DNA of 6,713 nucleotides, from positions 1 to 6,713 of the forward strand of contig CALKYB010000029.1 in assembly GCA_938003565.1 (NCBI GenBank), read 5' to 3'. This DNA is from an uncultured bacterium (lineage in GTDB: Bacteria; Bdellovibrionota_C; UBA2361; SZUA-149; CALKYB01). The notes beneath the pieces were generated by a model, which had not been told where the DNA came from, did not search any database, and saw nothing but the letters and a program-made list of their open reading frames with translations. The position numbers and the translations under genes are program-made. This document shows positions 1 through 5,496 of the stretch, in pieces (position 1 is the stretch's first letter; every line of letters starts with the position of its first letter).

Positions 1-198
1 ATCTCCATCTGGTAGACCTGAAACTAGAGAGCCACCAGTAGCGTCAGTTATATCACTAAATAACTGATCATCACCTCCACCTAACACTCCGTCTGGACCT
101 AGATAGGTAATATCAACCGTCACACCTGAGATACCTGTTTCACTGGCATCAAGCCCGTCCGAATTTGCATCCAACCAAACCCGGTCACCAATAGAGCC
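1..198 (-). repeat. SdrD_B tandem repeat unit, truncated by window edge
   Basis: This is the second visible copy of the 348-bp unit, encoding residues 925-990 of the large secreted protein. It aligns with 349-546 without an obvious gap: GSIGDRVWLD, an acidic calcium-type loop, then YLGPDGVLGGGDDQ and FSDITDATG. More copies may follow to the left. Confidence 0.8.
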
Positions 199-2970
199 TG
201 TGGTGGTATAACCAAAATCTTGGTCCAAATCGACTAGGGCACTAGAAGTGAGTGTTGTAACGGATGCGTTATCACCACTCCCATTACTATCAAACGTTTG
301 AACATAACCCGCAGGCAAGGTCGTAGCATCAACCGTAATTGTATAATCACCGAGAGGCAATCCTGTTACGAGGTAGTTTCCTGTAGCATCCGTAACATCA
401 CTAAATGCCTGATCATCTCCTCCCCCAACAACTCCATCAGCACCTAGGTAAAGAATATCAACAGTTACAGAAGGTATTCCAGTCTCTGTGCCATCTATTA
501 CTCCATTTGAATTCAGATCAAGCCAAACTCTATCTCCAATCGAACCGGTAGCAGGGGCAAAACCGAAATCAAAACTTTGGTTATTGTTGCCCGCGCCTCC
601 GGTAGTAAACGTAACCTCAGCATTTGTTCCAACAACTATACCATCAGAGTCCCTAATATCCGCTAAAGCTTCATTAGTGCTGTTACCTTCAGCATTACTG
701 ACTGTTAAATCTAGAGTTCCACTAGTACTCGCGGTTCTAATGGTATAGAAGTTTGCAATATCATTTGCATCTAGAACATCGCCATCCGCATTCGCATCAA
801 AACCAGGCTTTAAACCGGGTGTATCGTCTGCGGTGTTCGGCAGCCCATCACCACCGTAATTTCCAAGGTCATAAATTGCAGAAGCTGTAGTTTCTGCCCC
901 CCGATTCGGGTCACTAGAAAACAAGTAATGGCCAAAAGCATCGGTAACAGCAGTGGCAATGACTAAATCCGGAACATTGTCAGCATCGCTATCAACAAGT
1001 AGCTCAACTGAAACACCCGACAAAGCTGGCTCCCCTGGATCCTGGATCCCATCACCGTCATCATCTTGCCAAATATAGTTACCAATCTCAATTGGCGGCT
1101 GTGCACAAAGAAGTTCTATATCACCTAAGGTAATTCCCTTAGCGAAAGGACTAGTCGCTTGCGGCACTACTTCATAAGCGTTGTTTTGAGCACCAACAAA
1201 ACTATCCATCCATCGCACACCGCTTGAACCAAAGAATGTGCCAGTCGACCCTGGGTCATCTATTGGGTCATAAACAGTCGCCAAAACTTCAGCTGTTCCA
1301 TGAAGGAAAGCTAAACCTCCCAAAGCAAGCTCTGAATGAGAAAAACCAGTGCCAAAAAGATGGTTGTCCGCATTATAAAATTCATTTACCGCCGAAACCC
1401 CGTCATTGTTGAAAGGACAGTTGACCGGATCACCCTCTAGAACCCAACTCGAACCTATATTACAAGCTCTGAGGATATCACCCCCAGCATAGTTTTCGTA
1501 GTATTGAGTTCCGGATCCTGCCAGCGGATTTTCATCAAAATGTGGACTCTGTATTGAGAATCTATCTAGAAAACCTAGAATCAACGAGCCGTCGTCGTCA
1601 AATTCTATATCAGAAAGCAGAGGAGTCGGATAAGCTTGAATCACATTAAACGGTGAAGTTGTAGACGTGAAACAAAAATGACTCGCGTCGGCAAAAGTAG
1701 CTAAATCAGAAGTCCAACGATACCAACCCGTTTGCCCAGGACATGCAGACCCGGCAGAATCCCTGGAATATCCTAACGGTATTGTTAGCACGCTAGTAAA
1801 ATCACCTCCGCCAGGACCAGCTCCCGGTGTCAACTCCATGACGTAGGCTCGAAGATCAGCATCTGTTCCGCCTGCCGCTTCTTCAGAGCAAGTAACACCA
1901 ATATAAACCTTTCCATAGTGTGTGCTAACCGCCCAAGGCCGCACATCGGTTGGATCATCACATCCAGGATCGTTAACAACATAAGAATTAAGAACGGCAG
2001 TAGTAGTCACGTCGACTTCATGAAGCACTCCATTGTTATCCAACTGCATCACATAAAGCTTGGTATAATCATCTGATAAATCGATATCACCAATTCCAAT
2101 CTTACCAGCGAATTGAAAGCCATCAGGATCTTTGTGCCCCGCAAAAGCTGTTGTTAAGGTCTGCGACACACTGCCAACCGGGGTAATTGTGGTCCACACG
2201 CTAGAATTTGGTAAAACTCCAGCCAAATCGACCTCATGGATTGCTCCTAGCCCATTAGGGGCACTTCCAACTTCACTATAAGCTCTCAAGGCAGCAGAGA
2301 AATAAGCTTTGTTAGTATTTGGATTGTACGCAGCTCCCCAAATACTTCCCATTTGGTAGGTTCCTTCATCAACCATTGCGATAGCAGTCTTCGCTGTTGG
2401 GTCCACTCCACTAGCTGTGTAATTGAATAAAACAGCCGATTCGGTTGTACTCAACGCTGCCTGATTACGACCAAAACAAGAGAGCATTGCATCTGGGTCG
2501 GCCTGACAAAATTGGCCGACAGCCATAAACCCAACATCAACCAAATCCCCATCACTAGCAAACTCAACTGTACTATTAGTTCCAGCACCTGCTTTAAGAT
2601 AGTCTAGAGCTCCTCCACTAGGAAGTGTATACTCGATTCGATAAGGATCCGTGCCCAACCCTGTTAATACATAAGATCCCATCTCTGGGGTAAACGCCGC
2701 CAAACAACTCGCGTCCGGAACTCCAGCCCCAGTACAGTTAAATCCATACGTAATATCTGAGTCGACGACTGTCCCAGCGGCATCGTAAGCAGTAACAATA
2801 ATGCCAGGTATACCGGTCTCAATGTTGGCAGAAGAATAAAAACCATCTCCATCAAAGTCGTTGTAGACTATTCCGGTGATGTCAGCTTTCAATTCCGGCG
2901 CCAAAAACAAAGCCAATAGAAAAGGCAGGCAACCAAAAATTTGAAAATTATTCTTTTTAAGAAGAGACAT
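1..2970 (-). CDS. Large secreted SdrD_B-repeat surface protein (3' end beyond window)
   Basis: I translated this frame by hand: 990 codons run without a stop from the ATG at 2970-2968 to the left edge, so the C-terminus is missing. Residues 1-29 form a Sec signal peptide (basic MSLLKK, hydrophobic core, probable cleavage after LKA-29), so the protein is exported. Residues 30-150 are a first SdrD_B-like beta-sandwich (ITGIVYNDFDGDG). Residues about 155-622 are beta-rich, Cys-containing, with recurring phrases such as NTNKAYFSA, YTKLYVMQLDNNG, GKVYIGV and FDDDGSLILGF, which suggests a beta-propeller or related repeat fold (inference). From about 627 come SdrD_B domains with Trp634, Trp816 and Trp932, each near a D-x-[DN]-x-[DN]-G-like acidic loop (DDDGDGIQD, DLNSNGVID, DANSDGLD). 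In Sdr proteins such loops bind calcium and stiffen a surface stalk. An AAAGGA at 2985-2980 supports the start. Adhesin, stalk or S-layer-like roles are possible; partner and anchor are unknown. Confidence 0.9.
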   Translation of the reverse strand, partial: MSLLKKNNFQIFGCLPFLLALFLAPELKADITGIVYNDFDGDGFYSSANIETGIPGIIVTAYDAAGTVVDSDITYGFNCTGAGVPDASCLAAFTPEMGSYVLTGLGTDPYRIEYTLPSGGALDYLKAGAGTNSTVEFASDGDLVDVGFMAVGQFCQADPDAMLSCFGRNQAALSTTESAVLFNYTASGVDPTAKTAIAMVDEGTYQMGSIWGAAYNPNTNKAYFSAALRAYSEVGSAPNGLGAIHEVDLAGVLPNSSVWTTITPVGSVSQTLTTAFAGHKDPDGFQFAGKIGIGDIDLSDDYTKLYVMQLDNNGVLHEVDVTTTAVLNSYVVNDPGCDDPTDVRPWAVSTHYGKVYIGVTCSEEAAGGTDADLRAYVMELTPGAGPGGGDFTSVLTIPLGYSRDSAGSACPGQTGWYRWTSDLATFADASHFCFTSTTSPFNVIQAYPTPLLSDIEFDDDGSLILGFLDRFSIQSPHFDENPLAGSGTQYYENYAGGDILRACNIGSSWVLEGDPVNCPFNNDGVSAVNEFYNADNHLFGTGFSHSELALGGLAFLHGTAEVLATVYDPIDDPGSTGTFFGSSGVRWMDSFVGAQNNAYEVVPQATSPFAKGITLGDIELLCAQPPIEIGNYIWQDDDGDGIQDPGEPALSGVSVELLVDSDADNVPDLVIATAVTDAFGHYLFSSDPNRGAETTASAIYDLGNYGGDGLPNTADDTPGLKPGFDANADGDVLDANDIANFYTIRTASTSGTLDLTVSNAEGNSTNEALADIRDSDGIVVGTNAEVTFTTGGAGNNNQSFDFGFAPATGSIGDRVWLDLNSNGVIDGTETGIPSVTVDILYLGADGVVGGGDDQAFSDVTDATGNYLVTGLPLGDYTITVDATTLPAGYVQTFDSNGSGDNASVTTLTSSALVDLDQDFGYTTTGSIGDRVWLDANSDGLDASETGISGVTVDITYLGPDGVLGGGDDQLFSDITDATGGSLVSGLPDGD
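199..546 (-). repeat. SdrD_B tandem repeat unit, complete copy
   Basis: This unit encodes residues 809-924 of the large secreted protein, from GSIGDRVWLDLNSNG to the QDFGY-type end strand. The next unit begins directly at base 198 with GSIGDRVWLDANSDG and is cut by the window edge. The conserved Trp codons (816 and 932) are 116 residues apart, a period of 348 bp. The two copies share the order of motifs (GSIGDRVWLD, ETGI, VTVDI, YLG.DGV.GGGDDQ, FSD.TDATG, SGLP or TGLP, GD) but differ at many synonymous and some non-synonymous sites, so the duplication is not recent. Confidence 0.85.
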
Positions 2971-2979
2971 TTGCGACAA

Positions 2980-2985
2980 TCCTTT
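2980..2985 (-). promoter_or_regulatory. Ribosome binding site of the SdrD_B-repeat gene
   Basis: The minus strand reads AAAGGA, followed by nine bases and the ATG at 2970. The good match and usable spacing fix the start, which also gives a normal signal peptide. It is the clearest Shine-Dalgarno sequence seen at a gene start in this window. Confidence 0.75.
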
Positions 2986-3008
2986 ATGAGAATTAAGGTG
3001 GTATTAGC

Positions 3009-3046
3009 AAAAAAATAAAAGCTTCGGCCGAACGACTCTGGCAAGC
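3009..3046 (-). terminator. Possible rho-independent terminator downstream of the LysM gene
   Basis: On the minus strand GCTTGCC can pair with GGC-CG-AAGC, giving a seven-pair stem with a two-base bulge and a loop of about ten bases. It is followed at once by TTTTATTTTTTT. The T-tract is convincing but the stem is imperfect and rests on hand pairing. It lies about 215 bases after the LysM stop and just before the SdrD_B gene, so it could end the four-gene transcript. An attenuator in the leader of the next gene is an alternative. Confidence 0.35.
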
Positions 3047-3059
3047 AGAATAGCTAACT

Positions 3060-3078
3060 TTAAGTTGTCTAAACTTAA
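3060..3078. repeat. Perfect 7-bp inverted repeat in the intergenic region
   Basis: TTAAGTT and AACTTAA flank a five-base loop (GTCTA). It partly overlaps the palindrome TAAGGCCTTA at 3076-3085. The stem is AT-rich and lacks a T-tract, so an operator or a leader RNA hairpin is more likely than a terminator. It lies 90-108 bases upstream of the SdrD_B gene start. Function is unknown. Confidence 0.5.
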
Positions 3079-3085
3079 GGCCTTA
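3076..3085. repeat. 10-bp perfect palindrome TAAGGCCTTA
   Basis: This fully self-complementary 10-mer lies in the leader of the SdrD_B gene and shares three bases with the inverted repeat just before it. It could be a dimeric regulator site, but short palindromes also arise by chance. Confidence 0.35.
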
Positions 3086-3143
3086 GTCTCGATTAACTAT
3101 AGAATAGCTGCTTTGGCAACAAATATTTTTTTTAATATTGCAC

Positions 3144-3152
3144 TTACCCACA
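3144..3152 (+). promoter_or_regulatory. DnaA-box-like 9-mer (one mismatch)
   Basis: TTACCCACA differs by one base from the strong DnaA box TTATCCACA. It sits next to the AT-rich block at 3120-3139 and faces the exact box at 3197-3205. It is meaningful only as part of that group. Confidence 0.3.
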
Positions 3153-3196
3153 GAGCTGGGGCGGAGAATGCAAAGTTCGGGGCTTGCACCACAAAA

Positions 3197-3205
3197 TGTG
3201 GATAA
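3197..3205 (-). promoter_or_regulatory. Exact DnaA-box 9-mer
   Basis: The minus strand reads TTATCCACA, identical to the high-affinity DnaA box of E. coli. It overlaps a small hairpin (CCACA-AAA-TGTGG, 3189-3201). An exact 9-mer is expected by chance many times per genome, so the support is its intergenic position and its two near-match neighbours at 3144-3152 and 3230-3238. DnaA binding is not demonstrated. Confidence 0.35.
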
Positions 3206-3261
3206 CTTCTAACTCAAATTATTAGATTTAGTGGGTAAATTTTCTAAACTTCTATTAGAAC

Positions 3262-3795
3262 TTATCTTAGCAGTTCATCAAGAAGCTGCTCACGTTCTGC
3301 AGAGATTTCCGATTTATCATCAGCGAACCCAGGCTGTTGAATCGGAGTGGGCATTGCTTCATCCACTGAAGCCTTGCTTGGCTTTAGCGATGGTTTCAAA
3401 TTTTGGACCGACTCAGTCTTAGGTGAAGAATTTGAAACTTTCGCTGGACGCTTTTTAATCCTTCTAGTCCTACGACGCTTAAGTGACTTACGAGGCAGTG
3501 GATCACCCGTAATTACTAACTCATCTGGAATGAGTATTTCATCACCAATGGAGATTCTTTTCGGACTAACAGACTTATTTAGCTGTGCAATAATTTTCCA
3601 ATTCCGAGTTTCACCAGTATACCAACGAGAAATTGCTCCCATCGTTTCACCAGGGTAGCGTACAACATGCCTAAAATAGGTACGTTCTGTGTCAGAAGCC
3701 TTGCCCTGCAAGTAGGAGCAAGAACTGCAGCTCAAAGTTACTATTACCAAAATAGTTGTTCTCACCAAAACTCTAAACATTGTTACCTTTTTCAT
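3262..3795 (-). CDS. LysM-domain lipoprotein or secreted protein with basic linker
   Basis: The product is about 177 residues from the ATG at 3795. It starts with MKKVTMFRVLV and a hydrophobic stretch ending in TLSCSSC, a signal peptide with an imperfect lipobox, so an outer- or inner-membrane lipoprotein is likely. Next is one LysM domain of about 48 residues (RHVVRYPGETMGAISRWYTG to SIGDEILIPDE), the fold that binds GlcNAc-containing peptidoglycan. Then comes an unusually basic segment (RKSLKRRRTRRIKKRP), a Ser/Pro/Lys-rich linker and an acidic helical end (ISAEREQLLDELLR). No enzymatic domain is visible, so binding or scaffolding at the cell wall is the likely role. Other starts exist: a GTG at 3822, and an ATG at 3780 with the best Shine-Dalgarno (AAGG, five bases away). 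All keep the hydrophobic segment. It follows the HEAT-like gene closely and is probably cotranscribed. Confidence 0.85.
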   Translation of the reverse strand: MKKVTMFRVLVRTTILVIVTLSCSSCSYLQGKASDTERTYFRHVVRYPGETMGAISRWYTGETRNWKIIAQLNKSVSPKRISIGDEILIPDELVITGDPLPRKSLKRRRTRRIKKRPAKVSNSSPKTESVQNLKPSLKPSKASVDEAMPTPIQQPGFADDKSEISAEREQLLDELLR

Positions 3796-3829
3796 AAAAA
3801 AATAATCACTCAGACCGTCCACTCAGGAG

Positions 3830-4396
3830 TCAGCCGGAAAAAGACCTCTGAAGCACATTTCTCACAACTTCATTCTCCTCCACTTCAAGTCTTTGCTCTA
3901 CAGCATTCGCTATCATTTCGGATTCAAAATTAGATGAGAGTTTAGCAGCGAATCCCCTTACCAGATAATCATTATCACCAAGGGCTTCTATAATGACCTT
4001 AGCCGACTCAGGCTTCTCAAAAAATTCAGTTCCACTTATCACCTTTAAAATTTCAATTTTCCCCTTAACCTTGACAGAAGTATACTTATCATGGAGATTA
4101 GGAAGCAACTTAAAACTGCCTCTTTTTTCAATTTCACCTAAAACACTCCAAAGGCTTCCATCTTCTTCTTTGCTGCGCTCAAGCGCCCAAGCCAACTCCT
4201 CCACAGACAGACCACTCAAATTCGAAGCATCCTGAAACAACTCACCTGCAGAAACGTTTTCCATCGGTGATGGTTCTATATGCTGCAAGTCAATTACAGA
4301 AACAGGGTCTTTGTCACCCACAACCGAAACTAGTTTATCCTCTTGATTAAGAGCATTTTTACTACCTAAGAAAATAAAAAAGATACAAAAAAGCAA
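3830..4396 (-). CDS. Membrane-anchored HEAT-like protein, possibly the detached C-terminal half of the upstream kinase
   Basis: From the first usable start codon, a TTG at 4396, the frame gives 188 residues: a short hydrophobic stretch (LFCIFFIFLG), a polar linker of about 50 residues, and a helical region with HEAT-like repeats. The clearest repeat is EALGDNDYLVRGFAAKLSS followed by EVEENEVVRNVLQRSF, matching the D-x-x-x-V-R pattern of HEAT or PBS-lyase-type repeats, which usually bind proteins. The TTG start is doubtful. It has no Shine-Dalgarno and leaves a membrane helix too short to span. The same frame is open upstream for 24 more codons, up to the kinase TAA, and these add NKRFLKIALCAL, which completes a normal helix with a basic cytoplasmic flank. 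The domain is therefore probably outside the cytoplasm. The next in-frame ATG is 44 codons further in and would delete the membrane segment. Confidence 0.7.
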   Translation of the reverse strand: MLFCIFFIFLGSKNALNQEDKLVSVVGDKDPVSVIDLQHIEPSPMENVSAGELFQDASNLSGLSVEELAWALERSKEEDGSLWSVLGEIEKRGSFKLLPNLHDKYTSVKVKGKIEILKVISGTEFFEKPESAKVIIEALGDNDYLVRGFAAKLSSNFESEMIANAVEQRLEVEENEVVRNVLQRSFSG

Positions 4397-4471
4397 GGCA
4401 CATAAAGCAATCTTTAAAAATCTTTTATTTAGAAGATAAGAGAATTTGCCAGATTGAGAACCCCTAGATTA
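4397..4471 (-). other. In-frame TAA and open linker joining kinase and HEAT-like frames
   Basis: The kinase stop (TAA, 4471-4469) is in the same reading phase as the downstream membrane/HEAT frame. The 24 codons between the TAA and the first TTG contain no stop and no ATG, GTG or TTG. They encode a Ser/Gly-rich juxtamembrane-like stretch (SRGSQSGKFSYLL), then NKRFLK and the first half of a membrane helix. Without the TAA the product would be about 553 residues with the classic layout of a bacterial transmembrane Ser/Thr kinase. The TAA could be a real mutation, a sequencing error, a true gene boundary with an unusual start (an in-frame ATT at 4411-4409 is the nearest), or much less likely a readthrough site. 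Confidence 0.6.
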
Positions 4472-5491
4472 ATTAGGATTATCACCATTAGAATCTACAA
4501 TTGTCGCTTTTTCATATAGGCGTCCCAGAGTTTCAGTAGACCCAACTATTTCACCATCTTGAGCTTCCTCCAGTTCAGATTGTTCAGAGCTGAGAACTTG
4601 GACCATTGAAGGACTCCACTCCTTTTGAGGCGAGAATTCTTTCACCCCGGATTCTGTAATCTCAACCCCCAAAGAGGTGGCCATCGAGTTCATTAATTTA
4701 AAAGCGGAGGCCCATCGTTCATCCGGATTTCTAGCCAAACCTTTATGTAGAGCAACTTCCAAATTCTTTGGTAAATCCGATTCAACTTCCTCAAAAGACA
4801 GTGGATTCTTCTGTATTATACTTGATGCTACACTACTAAAGTCGACCCCCAAGAATGGGCGACTGCCTGTCAAACATTCGAAAGCTACTATAGACAAAGA
4901 AAATATATCTACTCGCGAACTTAATTTTTGCCCGCGCAACTGCTCTGGAGACATATAACTTGGGGTACCAACCATCGTACCCACTCCATCTCCCCCTAAA
5001 CTAGCTACACCAAAATCCAATAGACTAGCTTTGTCGTGTTTTTCAATCGAAATATTGGCGGGCTTTATATCCTTATGAACTACTCCCTCCGAATGAGCAT
5101 AATCTATACAAGAGGAAATTTGTGAGAGGTAATGTAGAGTCTTTATTGGGTCTAATTTACCCGAGTCAGCAATAAGCTTATCTAGAGTCGAGCCCTCAAG
5201 TAACTCCATAGCGATAAAAGGTTCGCCCATTCGAGTCCGGCCTGTATCGTATACTGTTACTATGTTGGGGTGCTTTAGTCGGCCAGCCGCTTTCGCCTCA
5301 ACTTTAAACCGCTCAAGCTCCTCTCGCCCCTTACCCAACATGGCAGATGTTATATCCGAGGCGATATCTAGAACTTTGATAGCCACTAGTCTACCAATCT
5401 CCATATCCTCGGCTTTATAAACCTTTCCCGAAGCACCCATGCCTATGATGGAGATTATCCGGTACTTGCCAATTTCTTCGTTAACTTTCAT
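4469..5491 (-). CDS. Eukaryote-type Ser/Thr protein kinase
   Basis: This 340-residue protein has a full Hanks-type catalytic domain (residues about 10-275) that transfers phosphate from ATP to Ser/Thr of proteins. Visible motifs are the glycine loop GMGASGKVY (17-25), VAIK with Lys39, a helix-C Glu near 65, the catalytic loop HKDIKPAN with Asp141, Lys143 and Asn146, DFG at 159-161, GTPSYMSPE at 175-183, Asp195 and Arg259. The loop reads HKD, not HRD, so activation may not follow the usual RD mechanism. After the domain comes a polar acidic tail of about 65 residues (STETLGRLYEKATIVD) without membrane helix or PASTA repeats, so as encoded it is cytoplasmic. The ATG at 5491 starts five bases after the previous stop with no clear Shine-Dalgarno, which suggests translational coupling. 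The frame continues in phase beyond its TAA into a membrane/HEAT-like segment. Confidence 0.95.
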   Translation of the reverse strand: MKVNEEIGKYRIISIIGMGASGKVYKAEDMEIGRLVAIKVLDIASDITSAMLGKGREELERFKVEAKAAGRLKHPNIVTVYDTGRTRMGEPFIAMELLEGSTLDKLIADSGKLDPIKTLHYLSQISSCIDYAHSEGVVHKDIKPANISIEKHDKASLLDFGVASLGGDGVGTMVGTPSYMSPEQLRGQKLSSRVDIFSLSIVAFECLTGSRPFLGVDFSSVASSIIQKNPLSFEEVESDLPKNLEVALHKGLARNPDERWASAFKLMNSMATSLGVEITESGVKEFSPQKEWSPSMVQVLSSEQSELEEAQDGEIVGSTETLGRLYEKATIVDSNGDNPN

Positions 5492-5496
5492 TTAAA

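Larger units (their letters stand above)
2971..3261. other. Structured intergenic region between the LysM and SdrD_B genes
   Basis: I find no credible gene on either strand here. The stretch holds the possible terminator (3009-3046), the inverted repeats at 3060-3085, a 9-base direct repeat AGAATAGCT at 3047-3055 and 3101-3109, the AT-rich symmetric block AATATT-TTTTTT-AATATT near 3122-3139, and three DnaA-box-like 9-mers. The promoter of the SdrD_B gene should be here, since that gene has its own ribosome binding site and may lie past a terminator, but no clear -35/-10 pair stands out. Confidence 0.6.

Noticed and set aside
1..546. CRISPR array or short tandem repeats
   Set aside because: The periodicity is 348 bp and encodes a protein domain. 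There are no short direct repeats with regular spacers.
488..748. Plus-strand open frame of 86 codons
   Set aside because: It is antisense to a well-supported repeat domain of the SdrD_B gene, has no recognisable domain, and its hydrophobic look follows from the complementary acidic and Gly-rich codons.
2664..2855. Minus-strand open frame of 63 codons
   Set aside because: It overlaps the 990-codon frame in another phase. The longer frame has a signal peptide, a ribosome binding site and known domains.
3096..3122. Possible minus-strand promoter TTGTTG - 15 bases - TATAGT upstream of the SdrD_B gene
   Set aside because: The -10 match is good, but the spacing is short and the -35 is poor; AT-rich DNA gives such matches easily.
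2971..3261. Chromosomal replication origin
   Set aside because: There is one exact DnaA box and two weak ones, but too few boxes and none of the usual origin genes nearby. It is kept only as a finding to test.
3347..3933. Plus-strand open frames opposite the LysM and HEAT-like genes
   Set aside because: They are antisense shadows of minus-strand genes with recognisable domains and show no domain or ribosome binding site of their own.
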